Below, one piece after another: positions 1-5,112 of a stretch of DNA of 5,112 bases; the first letter of the stretch is position 1, and every line of letters begins with the position of its first letter. The notes below the pieces were generated by a model. It was not told the origin of the DNA, made no database searches, and saw only the letters and a list, made by a program, of their open reading frames with translations. The position numbers were made by a program, and so were the translations under genes. The stretch is from positions 1-5,112 of the forward strand of contig JAICTB010000176.1 in assembly GCA_025936595.1 (NCBI GenBank), written 5' to 3'. The stretch comes from Thermoleophilia bacterium (lineage in GTDB: Bacteria > Actinomycetota > Thermoleophilia > Gaiellales > Gaiellaceae).

Positions 1-587
1 ACGACGTGCACCGGGATGCGGATCGTGCGCGCCTTGTTGGCGACGCCGCGCTGCACCGCCTGGCGGATCCACCAGGTCGCGTAGGTCGAGAACTTGAAGC
101 CCTTGCGCCAGTCGAACTTCTCCGCAGCGCGGATCAGGCCGAGCACACCTTCCTGCACGAGGTCGCCGAGCGTGATGCCCTGCGTCTGATAGCGCTTCGC
201 GATCGAGACGACGAGCCGCAGGTTGCAGTTGATCATGCGCTCCTTGGCCGCCATGTCGCCCTTCTCGATGCGCTTGGCGAGCTCGACCTCCTCCGCCGCG
301 GTGAGCAGCGGATAGCGGCCGGCTTCGTTCAGGAACATCTGGAACGAGTCGGTGGTGTAAAGGCCGATGCCGATGCTCAGGTCGAGCTCGGGCTCCTCTT
401 CCGCGTCCGGTGCGACGTCGTGCACAAGAAGCTCGTGGGCGAGCGCTTCCGCCTCGGCCTCATCGAGATCGTGTGTGAGCACGGCGTCCGCGACATCGGC
501 AGGGGCGAGCGCCCCGTGCTCGGTACGGAGGAGCAGCAGCGCGTCGAGCGCTTCGGCCACAGCCGGGGTCATGCTGATTTCGGTCAA
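1..587 (-). CDS. RpoD/SigA-type sigma-70 factor, N-terminal part (runs off left edge)
   Basis: Sigma-70 subunit that directs RNA polymerase to promoters. Only 195 codons lie in the window; sigma regions 3 and 4 would be beyond position 1. Residues about 12-66 form a short helical, acid-ended segment resembling region 1.1. Region 1.2 follows at about 79-110 ([21 protein letters not shown]). Region 2.1 is at about 117-133 ([12 protein letters not shown]), 2.2 at 137-163 ([19 protein letters not shown]), the melting region 2.3 at 164-178 ([15 protein letters not shown]) and the -10-reading region 2.4 at 179-195. The start is chosen as TTG at 587, because AAGGAG lies 4 nt upstream and an in-frame TGA at 597-599 bars anything earlier. 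ATG at 572 is the alternative but sits 19 nt from that site. Region 1.2 plus the near-canonical region 2 mark group 1 or 2; whether it is the primary sigma or a paralogue cannot be told without the C-terminus. Confidence 0.95.
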   Translation of the reverse strand, partial: MTEISMTPAVAEALDALLLLRTEHGALAPADVADAVLTHDLDEAEAEALAHELLVHDVAPDAEEEPELDLSIGIGLYTTDSFQMFLNEAGRYPLLTAAEEVELAKRIEKGDMAAKERMINCNLRLVVSIAKRYQTQGITLGDLVQEGVLGLIRAAEKFDWRKGFKFSTYATWWIRQAVQRGVANKARTIRIPVHV

Positions 588-591
588 CGAA

Positions 592-597
592 CTCCTT
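592..597 (-). promoter_or_regulatory. Shine-Dalgarno site of the sigma gene
   Basis: AAGGAG on the minus strand, a near-perfect anti-16S match and the strongest in the window. It lies 4 nt from a TTG codon at 587 and 19 nt from the first ATG at 572. The spacing is slightly short for TTG but far too long for ATG, so it favours the TTG start. Confidence 0.7.
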
Positions 598-599
598 CA

Positions 600-614
600 G
601 TCTTCGAGGAAGAC
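600..614 (-). repeat. Small perfect hairpin next to the sigma-gene Shine-Dalgarno site
   Basis: Six-base arms GTCTTC and GAAGAC around a 3-nt loop, ending 2 nt before AAGGAG. In the mRNA it would fold just 5' of the ribosome site. It may influence initiation, but short repeats like this also arise by chance. Confidence 0.35.
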
Positions 615-659
615 GGGCCGCGCGGTTTTTGCGCTTCGACCGTCAAACCTTTCAACGGC

Positions 660-680
660 GGGAATGGCCGTACCATTCCC
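660..680 (-). repeat. Perfect 8-bp inverted repeat in the sigma-gene leader
   Basis: GGGAATGG and CCATTCCC flank a 5-nt loop, with no mismatch. On the minus strand it lies 74 nt downstream of the thyX stop and 72 nt upstream of the sigma-gene start. No run of T follows on either strand, so it is not a classical intrinsic terminator. It could be a T-less terminator for thyX, a structure in the sigma 5' leader, or a protein-binding site. Confidence 0.55.
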
Positions 681-710
681 CTGATCTGTGCTGGGCGGTA
701 CCTAACTTAG

Positions 711-734
711 TAACAGTCTGTTACAAGACTGTTA
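711..734. promoter_or_regulatory. Operator-like 9-bp inverted repeat upstream of the sigma gene
   Basis: Perfect arms TAACAGTCT and AGACTGTTA separated by 6 nt. The left part also forms a 13-nt palindrome, TAACAG-T-CTGTTA (711-723). A further CCTAAC at 701-706 is complementary to GTTAGG at 731-736. Four TAAC/GTTA half-sites thus lie within 34 bp. The block is AT-rich against a GC-rich background and overlaps the candidate sigma-gene promoter, as expected of a repressor operator. It also begins 20 nt after the thyX stop, so a terminator hairpin is possible, though no T run follows. Confidence 0.5.
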
Positions 735-743
735 GGACGTCAA
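715..743 (-). promoter_or_regulatory. Candidate promoter of the sigma gene
   Basis: TTGACG (743-738) matches the -35 consensus at five of six positions. Seventeen nt later comes CAGACT (720-715), which keeps only the A at position 2, A at 4 and T at 6 of a -10 hexamer. TAAGTT at 709-704 is a better -10 by itself but has no well-spaced -35. The true start is therefore uncertain. A promoter here would give a leader of about 120 nt carrying the hairpins at 660-680 and 600-614. Confidence 0.3.
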
Positions 744-754
744 TTGAGCGGTGG

Positions 755-1483
755 TTAAGGGGCGGTGCGGTCGTTCGCGACAAATGCCGCATGCGTCACC
801 GGCATCAGTCGCTCGAGGAACGTCTCTGCAGCCTTTGCGAACTCGCGGATCTCGAACTGGGCGAACTCCGAGTTCCGCAGGGAGCAGAAATGCATCAGCG
901 AACGGGGATTACAGCTCCAGTAGTAGGTGGTGTACATGTTGAGCGGGAGCACCGAGCGGGCGACCTCCTTCGCGACGCCCAGCTCCAACATTCGCTCGTA
1001 GGCGGCAAAAGCCTCCGCCGATTGCCGCTTGATCTCCGCCCGCGCGGCGCGCTTCGTCTCCTCGTCGACCGGCTCGAAGGTATAGGCACCGGGCTTTCCG
1101 ACCTGCGTGCGGACGTTGTCCGGGATGTAGAACTCCGCCTGCATCTTCGAATAACGCCCTGACCACTCGTTGTACGCATGGCCGGCGCGGTGACGGTGGT
1201 GCTCGCGCACGACGAAGATCGGCGCCTTGATGATGAAGCGGAAGTATCCGTGCTCGAACGGCGAGCCGTGGTGGTCGCGCATGAGGAAGCGGATCAGGCC
1301 TTCGTCCCGCTCGGTCAGCTCCTGGGAGGCCTGGTTGAACGAGACACGTGCACCGTTTGCGACCGCGAGATCGGAGGCGAACGCTCCGTCCAGCCCGACG
1401 AACCCCTTGTCGAGGACGTCGATCACGTCTCCCCCGGCGTGGACGGCGTCATCGATCTTGCGCACGTTGGTCATGGTCGTCAC
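755..1483 (-). CDS. thyX: Flavin-dependent thymidylate synthase ThyX
   Basis: Makes dTMP from dUMP in the cytoplasm with FAD, NADPH and methylenetetrahydrofolate; the alternative to ThyA in DNA precursor synthesis. The 242-residue length fits the family. The ThyX signature is at residues 97-111 (RHRAGHAYNEWSGRY), keeping both Arg-His-Arg and the Ser of the NExS motif. Other family marks are ARVSF (45-49), DHHGSPFEH (70-78), VLP (178-180), CNPRSLMHF (191-199), the R203/Q209/R213 patch expected at the dUMP site, and THAAF (230-234). The spacing of five residues between RHR and NE matches actinobacterial ThyX as I recall it, but Ala103 replaces the Ser usual before the Tyr-Asn-Glu. The start is GTG at 1483 or ATG at 1474; an in-frame TAA at 1498-1496 rules out anything earlier. 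No well-placed ribosome site is visible. Confidence 0.97.
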   Translation of the reverse strand: MTTMTNVRKIDDAVHAGGDVIDVLDKGFVGLDGAFASDLAVANGARVSFNQASQELTERDEGLIRFLMRDHHGSPFEHGYFRFIIKAPIFVVREHHRHRAGHAYNEWSGRYSKMQAEFYIPDNVRTQVGKPGAYTFEPVDEETKRAARAEIKRQSAEAFAAYERMLELGVAKEVARSVLPLNMYTTYYWSCNPRSLMHFCSLRNSEFAQFEIREFAKAAETFLERLMPVTHAAFVANDRTAP

Positions 1484-1492
1484 GGGCGATCG

Positions 1493-1498
1493 AGGTTA
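1493..1498 (-). promoter_or_regulatory. Candidate -10 element of thyX (leaderless)
   Basis: TAACCT on the minus strand fits TANNNT and ends 9 nt before the GTG at 1483. Transcription would start within about 3 nt of the start codon or on it. The only GGAG (1502-1499) is 15 nt from the GTG, too far to serve it. I see no convincing -35. Confidence 0.35.
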
Positions 1499-1508
1499 CT
1501 CCGGCGCC

Positions 1509-1537
1509 CGGACAGATCATGACGCGTCGCATACGGT
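1509..1537 (+). promoter_or_regulatory. Candidate promoter of the DUF72 gene (leaderless)
   Basis: CGGACA (1509-1514; four of six -35 bases), a 17-nt spacer, then TACGGT (1532-1537; fits TANNNT). Six nt follow before the GTG at 1544, so the predicted start of transcription coincides with the first base of the start codon. No Shine-Dalgarno sequence is present. Confidence 0.4.
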
Positions 1538-1543
1538 TCCGCC

Positions 1544-2140
1544 GTGAGTGTCCGCATCGGCACCTCGGGCTGGTCGTATCCGTCCTGGCGGCCGGGCTTC
1601 TACCCGGCCGAGCTCCAGCCGGCCGAGTTTCTCGGCTTCTATGCGCAGCGGTTCGACGCCGTCGAGCTCAACTCGACCGGCTACCGCCTGCCGAGCGCCG
1701 ATCAGTTCCGCCGCTGGGCCGATGCGGTGCCGGACGGGTTCGAGTTCTGCGTCAAGTTCCCGCTGACCCGGCTCGACCGGGTGTCGAGCTTCCTCGAGCG
1801 GGCGATTGCGCTCGGCGACCGGCTCGGGCCGGTTCGCGTCGTCTACGAAGGCCCGCGCGACGACGGGACGCTCTCGTTCGTTCTCGGCTCGGTGCCGGAG
1901 GGCGTGCGGCTCGCGTGGGACTTCCGCCATGACTCCTGGAACGACGTCGGCGGCATCGTCAAGGTGAACGATCCCGCCGCCGAGCCGTACCGCTACCTGC
2001 GCCTTCGCGAGCCGCCGTACTCCGACGACGACCTGCGCGCCGTCGCCGCGACGATCCGCGACCCCGCGTACGTCTTCCTCCGCCACGAGGACGAGCCGAC
2101 CGCACCGGCCACGGCCGAGCATCTGCGTGCGTTTCTCTAG
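1544..2140 (+). CDS. DUF72 (YecE-like) domain protein, compact form
   Basis: Family of TIM-barrel-like proteins of unknown biochemical role, probably cytoplasmic. The start of the 198-residue protein carries the family hallmark RIGTSGWSYPSW (4-15), then GFYP (18-21), VELNSTGYRLPS (40-51), FEFCVKFP (66-73) and ALGDRLGPV (89-97). WDFRHDSW (125-132) corresponds to the conserved ExRHxSW motif, and YRYLRLRE (149-156) to the usual YVRLHG strand. Members are usually around 240 residues or longer; here the segments between the barrel strands after residue 97 are short, and family positions such as the His of RLHG are changed (RLRE). The reading frame is intact, so this looks like a streamlined paralogue rather than a broken gene. 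GTG at 1544 is the only usable start; an in-frame TGA lies at 1520-1522. It diverges from thyX, and its TAG stop shares CTAG with the next gene. Confidence 0.88.
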   Translation: MSVRIGTSGWSYPSWRPGFYPAELQPAEFLGFYAQRFDAVELNSTGYRLPSADQFRRWADAVPDGFEFCVKFPLTRLDRVSSFLERAIALGDRLGPVRVVYEGPRDDGTLSFVLGSVPEGVRLAWDFRHDSWNDVGGIVKVNDPAAEPYRYLRLREPPYSDDDLRAVAATIRDPAYVFLRHEDEPTAPATAEHLRAFL

Positions 2141-3294
2141 TACCCGGCCGCGGCGTGCGTGCGCTCGAGGTGCGCGCCCGATTCCAGGATCTCGCCCACC
2201 TGCGACACGGCGAAGCGCAGCTCGTCGTCGGTCGTGAAGAAGTGCGGGCCGAAGCGGATGCCCGCGTCCGGCCGGTAGTCGCAGATGATCTCGCGCGCGG
2301 CGAGCTCCGCGTGCACGGCCGGAAACTCGGGCACGCGGAAGACCACCGAGCCGCCGCGCCGGTCGGGGTCACGCGGTGAGATGAGTTCGAAGCCGGCCGC
2401 GTCGACGAGCTCGACGAGGAGCGCCGTCTGGCGCATCGAGTTCTCGCGGATCCGCTCGACGCCGATCTCGGCGACGATCTCGTAGCCGGCGCTCGCGGCG
2501 TAGTTCGCGGCGACGACGGGCGTGCCGGTGAGGAAGCGCGCCGCACCGGGCGCGGGCTCCATCTCCGTCTCGAACGCGAACGGGCGGGCGTGGCCCTGCC
2601 AGCCGGCGAACGCCGGCTCGAGCCGCTCTGCGACGTCCGGCCGCACGTACAGCCAGCCGGCACCCGGGCCGCCGCAGAGCCATTTGACCGAGCCGCCGAC
2701 GCAGAACTCCACACCGAGCGCTGTCACGTCGAGCGGCACCGCGCCGGCCGACTGGTAGGCGTCGAGGCACACGTACGCGCCCGCGTCGTGCGCCCGGGCG
2801 ACGATGCGCTCGACCGGCTGGATCTCGGCCGTCTTGTAGAGCACGTGGGAGATGGGAACGAGCAGTGTGCGCTCGTCGATCGCGTCGATCACGGCGTCGG
2901 CGTCCGCGCAGACGACGACCTCGGCGCCGAACCGCGACCACGCCTGCTGCACGTAGCGCACCGACGGGAAGAGGCCCTCCTCGAAGACGATCCGGTTGCG
3001 CGGCGGCTTCAGGTCGAAGCACGAGAGGACGATCGCCTCGGCGACCGTCACGTTCTGGTGCATCACCGTCGTCCCGGGCGCCGCGCCGATGATCCCGCCG
3101 ATCAGGTCGCCGGTGCGAAAGACCGAGTCCCACCACCCTTCACCCCACGCCCGCGCGCCGCGTGTTGCCCACTCGCGCGCGAACTGCTGCAGCCGCCACT
3201 CGGCCTCGGCCGGCATCGCGCCCAGCGAGTGGTTGATCAGGTAGGTCGTCGAAGCGAGTATCGGGAACCGCTCGCGGTAGTCGGTCAGCTCCAC
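2137..3294 (-). CDS. Kynureninase-like PLP-dependent enzyme (aminotransferase class V fold)
   Basis: Fold-type I PLP enzyme of 385 residues; substrate unknown. Kynureninase-like landmarks in order: YLINHSLGAMP (18-28), HQNVT phosphate-cup segment (79-83), Asp178 in CLDAYQSAGAVPLDV (176-190) for the PLP ring nitrogen, Lys204 in GGSVKWLCGGPGAGWLYV (200-217) as the Schiff-base lysine, GWQGH (231-235), RFLTGTP (253-259), and ICDYRPDAGIRFGP (337-350). Two positions differ from true kynureninases as I know them: the His of the DLAHSAGA motif is Gln181, and the Tyr before the lysine is Val203. Kynurenine hydrolysis is therefore doubtful, and a related lyase, desulfurase or aminotransferase activity is possible. 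The start is GTG at 3294, 13 nt after the CopCD stop, with a weak GAAAGA site upstream; TTG at 3321 would add nine residues and overlap CopCD. The last gene of the leftward operon. Confidence 0.85.
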   Translation of the reverse strand: MELTDYRERFPILASTTYLINHSLGAMPAEAEWRLQQFAREWATRGARAWGEGWWDSVFRTGDLIGGIIGAAPGTTVMHQNVTVAEAIVLSCFDLKPPRNRIVFEEGLFPSVRYVQQAWSRFGAEVVVCADADAVIDAIDERTLLVPISHVLYKTAEIQPVERIVARAHDAGAYVCLDAYQSAGAVPLDVTALGVEFCVGGSVKWLCGGPGAGWLYVRPDVAERLEPAFAGWQGHARPFAFETEMEPAPGAARFLTGTPVVAANYAASAGYEIVAEIGVERIRENSMRQTALLVELVDAAGFELISPRDPDRRGGSVVFRVPEFPAVHAELAAREIICDYRPDAGIRFGPHFFTTDDELRFAVSQVGEILESGAHLERTHAAAGY

Positions 3295-3307
3295 GCAGGG
3301 GATTCTT

Positions 3308-4606
3308 TCAGCGCAGTGCAACAGCCGGCGCGGGAGCCTTCACCGGCTGCGCCGGCGGCTTCGAGTCGACGAGCACCGCGGCGACGAGCAGCACCGCGAC
3401 GCCGACGAGGCTCTCCCCGAGGAGGCTCCGCCCGATCCGGGTGAGGAAGCCGGCGTCACCGCTCGCGAGCGAAGGCCGCACGACGAAGTGGTGGAACGCG
3501 CCCCACGCGAGGGCGAGGCACACGAGGCTGATCTTCACGAGCAGCACCTGGCCGTACCCCTCGCTCCACAGGTCGTGCAGATGCGGCAACCGGACGACGC
3601 TGAGATAGATGCCGGCCGCGAGCACGGCCCCGACCAGCACCGTCGCGAGCTTCGAGAAGCGCACGAACGCCGCCCGGCGAAGCTGCGGTGCGCCGGTCCA
3701 GAGCAGCGCAGCCATCGTCGCGAGCGCCCCGATCCACAGCGAAGCGGCGCCGATGTGCACCCAGTCGGCGAGCTCGGTCAGCCAGGAGGAGCCGGGGTCG
3801 ACGGCGTCGTGCCCGGAGAGCGAGAGCCCTCCCACGAGCCCGAGGGCGAGCACGAACGCAGGGCCGAGAAATACGACGCGGTCGAGCAGCCAGGCGAGGT
3901 AGACGAGTGTGAGCACGAGCGCGAACCCGAGCGTCATCGCGATGAACGCTGTGCCGAACCGCGTGGCCGCCATCGGCGACAGATCGCCGTAGAGGAAGCG
4001 GTTGAACGGCAGCTGCAGCGCGTCCTCCGCGCGCAGCGAGAACGCAGCGATCCCCGCCTGCAACGTGACGGCGGCGCCGAGACCGGCGGCGACGGCGATC
4101 TTCCGGTCGAGCTCGCGCGGCACCTCGAGCCCGCGCAGCACGAGCAGCCGCAGGCCGAGTGCGCCGATCGCGAGCGCCATGCCGAGGAACCAGATCCAGC
4201 GCACGACGTGCTCGGCGACGGTCGGACCGCCGGCGCCGTACGCGGCGTTCACCGAGGGCGCGGGGACACGGACGCCGAACGTCCAGACGCCGGAGACGAC
4301 ATGCGAGTCGGCCGAGACCGCCTGCCAGCGAACCGTGTAGGTGCCGAGCTTCAGCGGCGCGACGCCGGCGACGACCTGCGTCCCCTCGACACGCGCGGCG
4401 CGGGCGAAGTTCCTGCCGACGCCGTTCAGCACCTGGACGGAGCCCGGCAAGACCTTCACGTGCTGGTCGAAGCGCAGGCGGATCAGCGCAGGCGCGCGCT
4501 GCACCTCGGTGCCGAAATGCGGCGTCGTCGAGCGGAGCGTCGCGTGGGCGGACGCCGCCGCGGGGAACGCGAGCGCGAGGAGCGCGACGGCGAGAGCCCG
4601 ACTCAC
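3308..4606 (-). CDS. CopC-CopD fusion copper resistance/import protein
   Basis: A 432-residue protein placing a secreted copper-binding domain on a membrane domain, as in YcnJ-type CopCD proteins, thought to bind Cu(II) outside the membrane and move copper inward. Residues 1-20 are a signal peptide ending AAASA. The mature protein would begin with His21, the N-terminal copper ligand of CopC (HATL). The CopC domain spans about 21-114 and holds the other Cu(II) ligands, Asp100 and His102, in SADSHVVSG. It contains no Met, so the Cu(I) site of some CopC proteins is absent. Eight membrane helices follow, at about 134-157, 170-191, 219-241, 244-261, 280-302, 320-338, 354-374 and 396-413. CopD marks include SGHD (264-267) and DWVHIGAASLWIGAL (281-295). 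The start is GTG at 4606, overlapping the upstream stop as GTGA, with GGGAG 10 nt before it; the frame stays open farther upstream but there it is only an out-of-frame reading of the neighbouring gene. Confidence 0.93.
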   Translation of the reverse strand: MSRALAVALLALAFPAAASAHATLRSTTPHFGTEVQRAPALIRLRFDQHVKVLPGSVQVLNGVGRNFARAARVEGTQVVAGVAPLKLGTYTVRWQAVSADSHVVSGVWTFGVRVPAPSVNAAYGAGGPTVAEHVVRWIWFLGMALAIGALGLRLLVLRGLEVPRELDRKIAVAAGLGAAVTLQAGIAAFSLRAEDALQLPFNRFLYGDLSPMAATRFGTAFIAMTLGFALVLTLVYLAWLLDRVVFLGPAFVLALGLVGGLSLSGHDAVDPGSSWLTELADWVHIGAASLWIGALATMAALLWTGAPQLRRAAFVRFSKLATVLVGAVLAAGIYLSVVRLPHLHDLWSEGYGQVLLVKISLVCLALAWGAFHHFVVRPSLASGDAGFLTRIGRSLLGESLVGVAVLLVAAVLVDSKPPAQPVKAPAPAVALR

Positions 4607-5112
4607 CGGTGGGGTGCTCCCGCGAGCGGCGAGAGATGCCCGAACACCGGCGCGACGTCGCGGTCGGCGAACAGCATCACCGAGAACGTCACGATCATCA
4701 ACGCAAAGCCGGTGCGCAGCGCCACGGACCGCGGGCGCCAAACGAGCAGCAGCGGGAAGACCGCGGCGACGATGAACGTCCAGCCGAGCAGGTGGTGGAG
4801 AAACGCCGAGCGCGCAAAGAGCCAGGGGTTCTGCTCGTGGACGATGAAGGCCGTGCCGGTGACGACGAACGCGAGCGGCCAGGTGAGGCGCCAGAGCGGC
4901 GAGCGAAGCCGCCCGTGCACGAGCCCGAGCTCGGCGCCCCCCGCGAGCATCAGTACCTGGGCCCAGGAGCCGTGCGCGTACATGTGGATCGCCGAGTTGG
5001 TGAAGAACGCCATCACCGGCCAGAGCAGCAGGCCGAGCGTGAACGCGAGCCCCGGCCAGAGGTAGCGCCGCCACGCGCGCCCGCGCCAGACCTCCTCGCC
5101 GACGATCGCCTC
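4603..5112 (-). CDS. His-rich polytopic membrane protein, C-terminal part (runs off right edge)
   Basis: I do not recognise this family. The frame is open from the TGA at 4605-4603 to the end of the window, giving 169 residues; a GTG at 5016 could be a start but 32 sensible upstream codons (including EEVWRGRAWRRYLWPG) continue the same membrane-protein composition, so the real start is probably off-window. Numbering from the edge, hydrophobic segments lie at about 18-37, 51-65, 76-92, 105-124 and 132-149, so about five helices. Histidines recur near helix ends: IHMYAH (42-47), 66, HEQNPW (92-97), HH (106-107) and 159. This suggests a metal- or heme-binding membrane protein, which is inference only. 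Its stop overlaps the CopCD start by GTGA, so the two are translationally coupled and likely act together in copper handling. Confidence 0.75.
   Translation of the reverse strand, partial: EAIVGEEVWRGRAWRRYLWPGLAFTLGLLLWPVMAFFTNSAIHMYAHGSWAQVLMLAGGAELGLVHGRLRSPLWRLTWPLAFVVTGTAFIVHEQNPWLFARSAFLHHLLGWTFIVAAVFPLLLVWRPRSVALRTGFALMIVTFSVMLFADRDVAPVFGHLSPLAGAPHR
4617..4621 (-). promoter_or_regulatory. Shine-Dalgarno site for CopCD inside the upstream gene
   Basis: GGGAG on the minus strand, 10 nt before the GTG at 4606 and within the last codons of the upstream membrane-protein gene. Together with the GTGA overlap it supports GTG 4606 as the CopCD start, with initiation aided by ribosomes finishing the upstream gene. 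Confidence 0.5.

Noticed and set aside
617..630. CCGCGCGG followed by TTTTT on the plus strand, as an intrinsic terminator
   Set aside because: The palindrome leaves only a 2-nt loop, so it cannot form a stable hairpin, and no plus-strand gene ends here.
6..710. Plus-strand open frame of 234 codons
   Set aside because: It is opposite the sigma-70 coding sequence, whose regions 1.2-2.4 are unmistakable; the plus frame shows no recognisable motif.
2590..3444. Plus-strand open frame of 284 codons, and minus-strand frames at 1959-2714 and 2369-3136
   Set aside because: Low-complexity Arg/Ser/Ala readings overlapping the PLP-enzyme gene in other frames.
3488..5065. Long plus-strand open frame of 525 codons
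   Set aside because: Antisense to CopCD and its neighbour; composition is Glu/Arg/His/Asp-rich with no domain, a typical high-GC shadow.
4607..5074. N-terminal extension of the CopCD frame to a start at 5074 (588-residue reading)
   Set aside because: The added 156 residues are Arg/Ala/Pro-rich and read out of frame through a credible membrane-protein gene; a proper signal peptide begins right after the GTG at 4606.
1..5112. CRISPR array, tRNA or rRNA, insertion sequence, attachment site, toxin-antitoxin or defence genes
   Set aside because: No repeated spaced units, cloverleaf or rRNA signature, terminal inverted repeats with a transposase, or recognisable defence proteins were seen by eye; the window is filled by the six genes listed.

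Overview
This 5.1 kb window comes from a GC-rich chromosome with densely packed genes. Coding strands are strongly G/C-biased at third positions, starts are often GTG or TTG, and two genes look leaderless. The thymidylate synthase resembles the actinobacterial (Streptomyces-like) form. Together these point to an Actinomycetota bacterium. The class Thermoleophilia (Gaiellales/Solirubrobacterales-like) is my best guess, but that is an inference from overall protein flavour, not a search.

Layout, left to right. (1) Positions 1-587, minus strand: the N-terminal 195 codons of an RpoD/SigA-type sigma-70 factor, with region 1.1-like, 1.2 and 2.1-2.4 segments, running off the left edge. (2) 588-754: a short intergenic stretch forming the sigma-gene leader. 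It holds a clear Shine-Dalgarno site and three perfect inverted repeats, one overlapping the likely promoter. (3) 755-1483, minus: thyX, flavin-dependent thymidylate synthase. (4) 1484-1543: a 60-bp divergent promoter region in which both -10 elements place transcription starts at or next to the start codons. (5) 1544-2140, plus: a compact DUF72 (YecE-like) protein. (6) 2137-3294, minus: a kynureninase-like class V PLP enzyme, convergent with DUF72; the two stop codons share one CTAG. (7) 3308-4606, minus: a CopC-CopD copper protein (secreted Cu(II)-binding domain fused to an eight-helix membrane domain). (8) 4603-5112, minus: the C-terminal 169 residues of a His-rich polytopic membrane protein whose start lies beyond the right edge.

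Genes (8), (7) and (6) look like one leftward operon. Genes 8 and 7 are joined by a GTGA stop/start overlap, and 7 and 6 are 13 nt apart. The first two fit periplasmic copper handling or import. The PLP enzyme may simply be cotranscribed, or may be a metabolic partner of unknown substrate. thyX and the sigma gene are read in the same direction but separated by 167 nt with their own control signals, so the sigma gene probably has its own promoter.

I see no tRNA, rRNA, CRISPR array, insertion sequence or phage gene. The window reads as ordinary core chromosome. The most notable points are the regulated-looking sigma leader, the paired leaderless promoters, the PLP enzyme with altered active-site residues, and the uncharacterised membrane protein coupled to CopCD.
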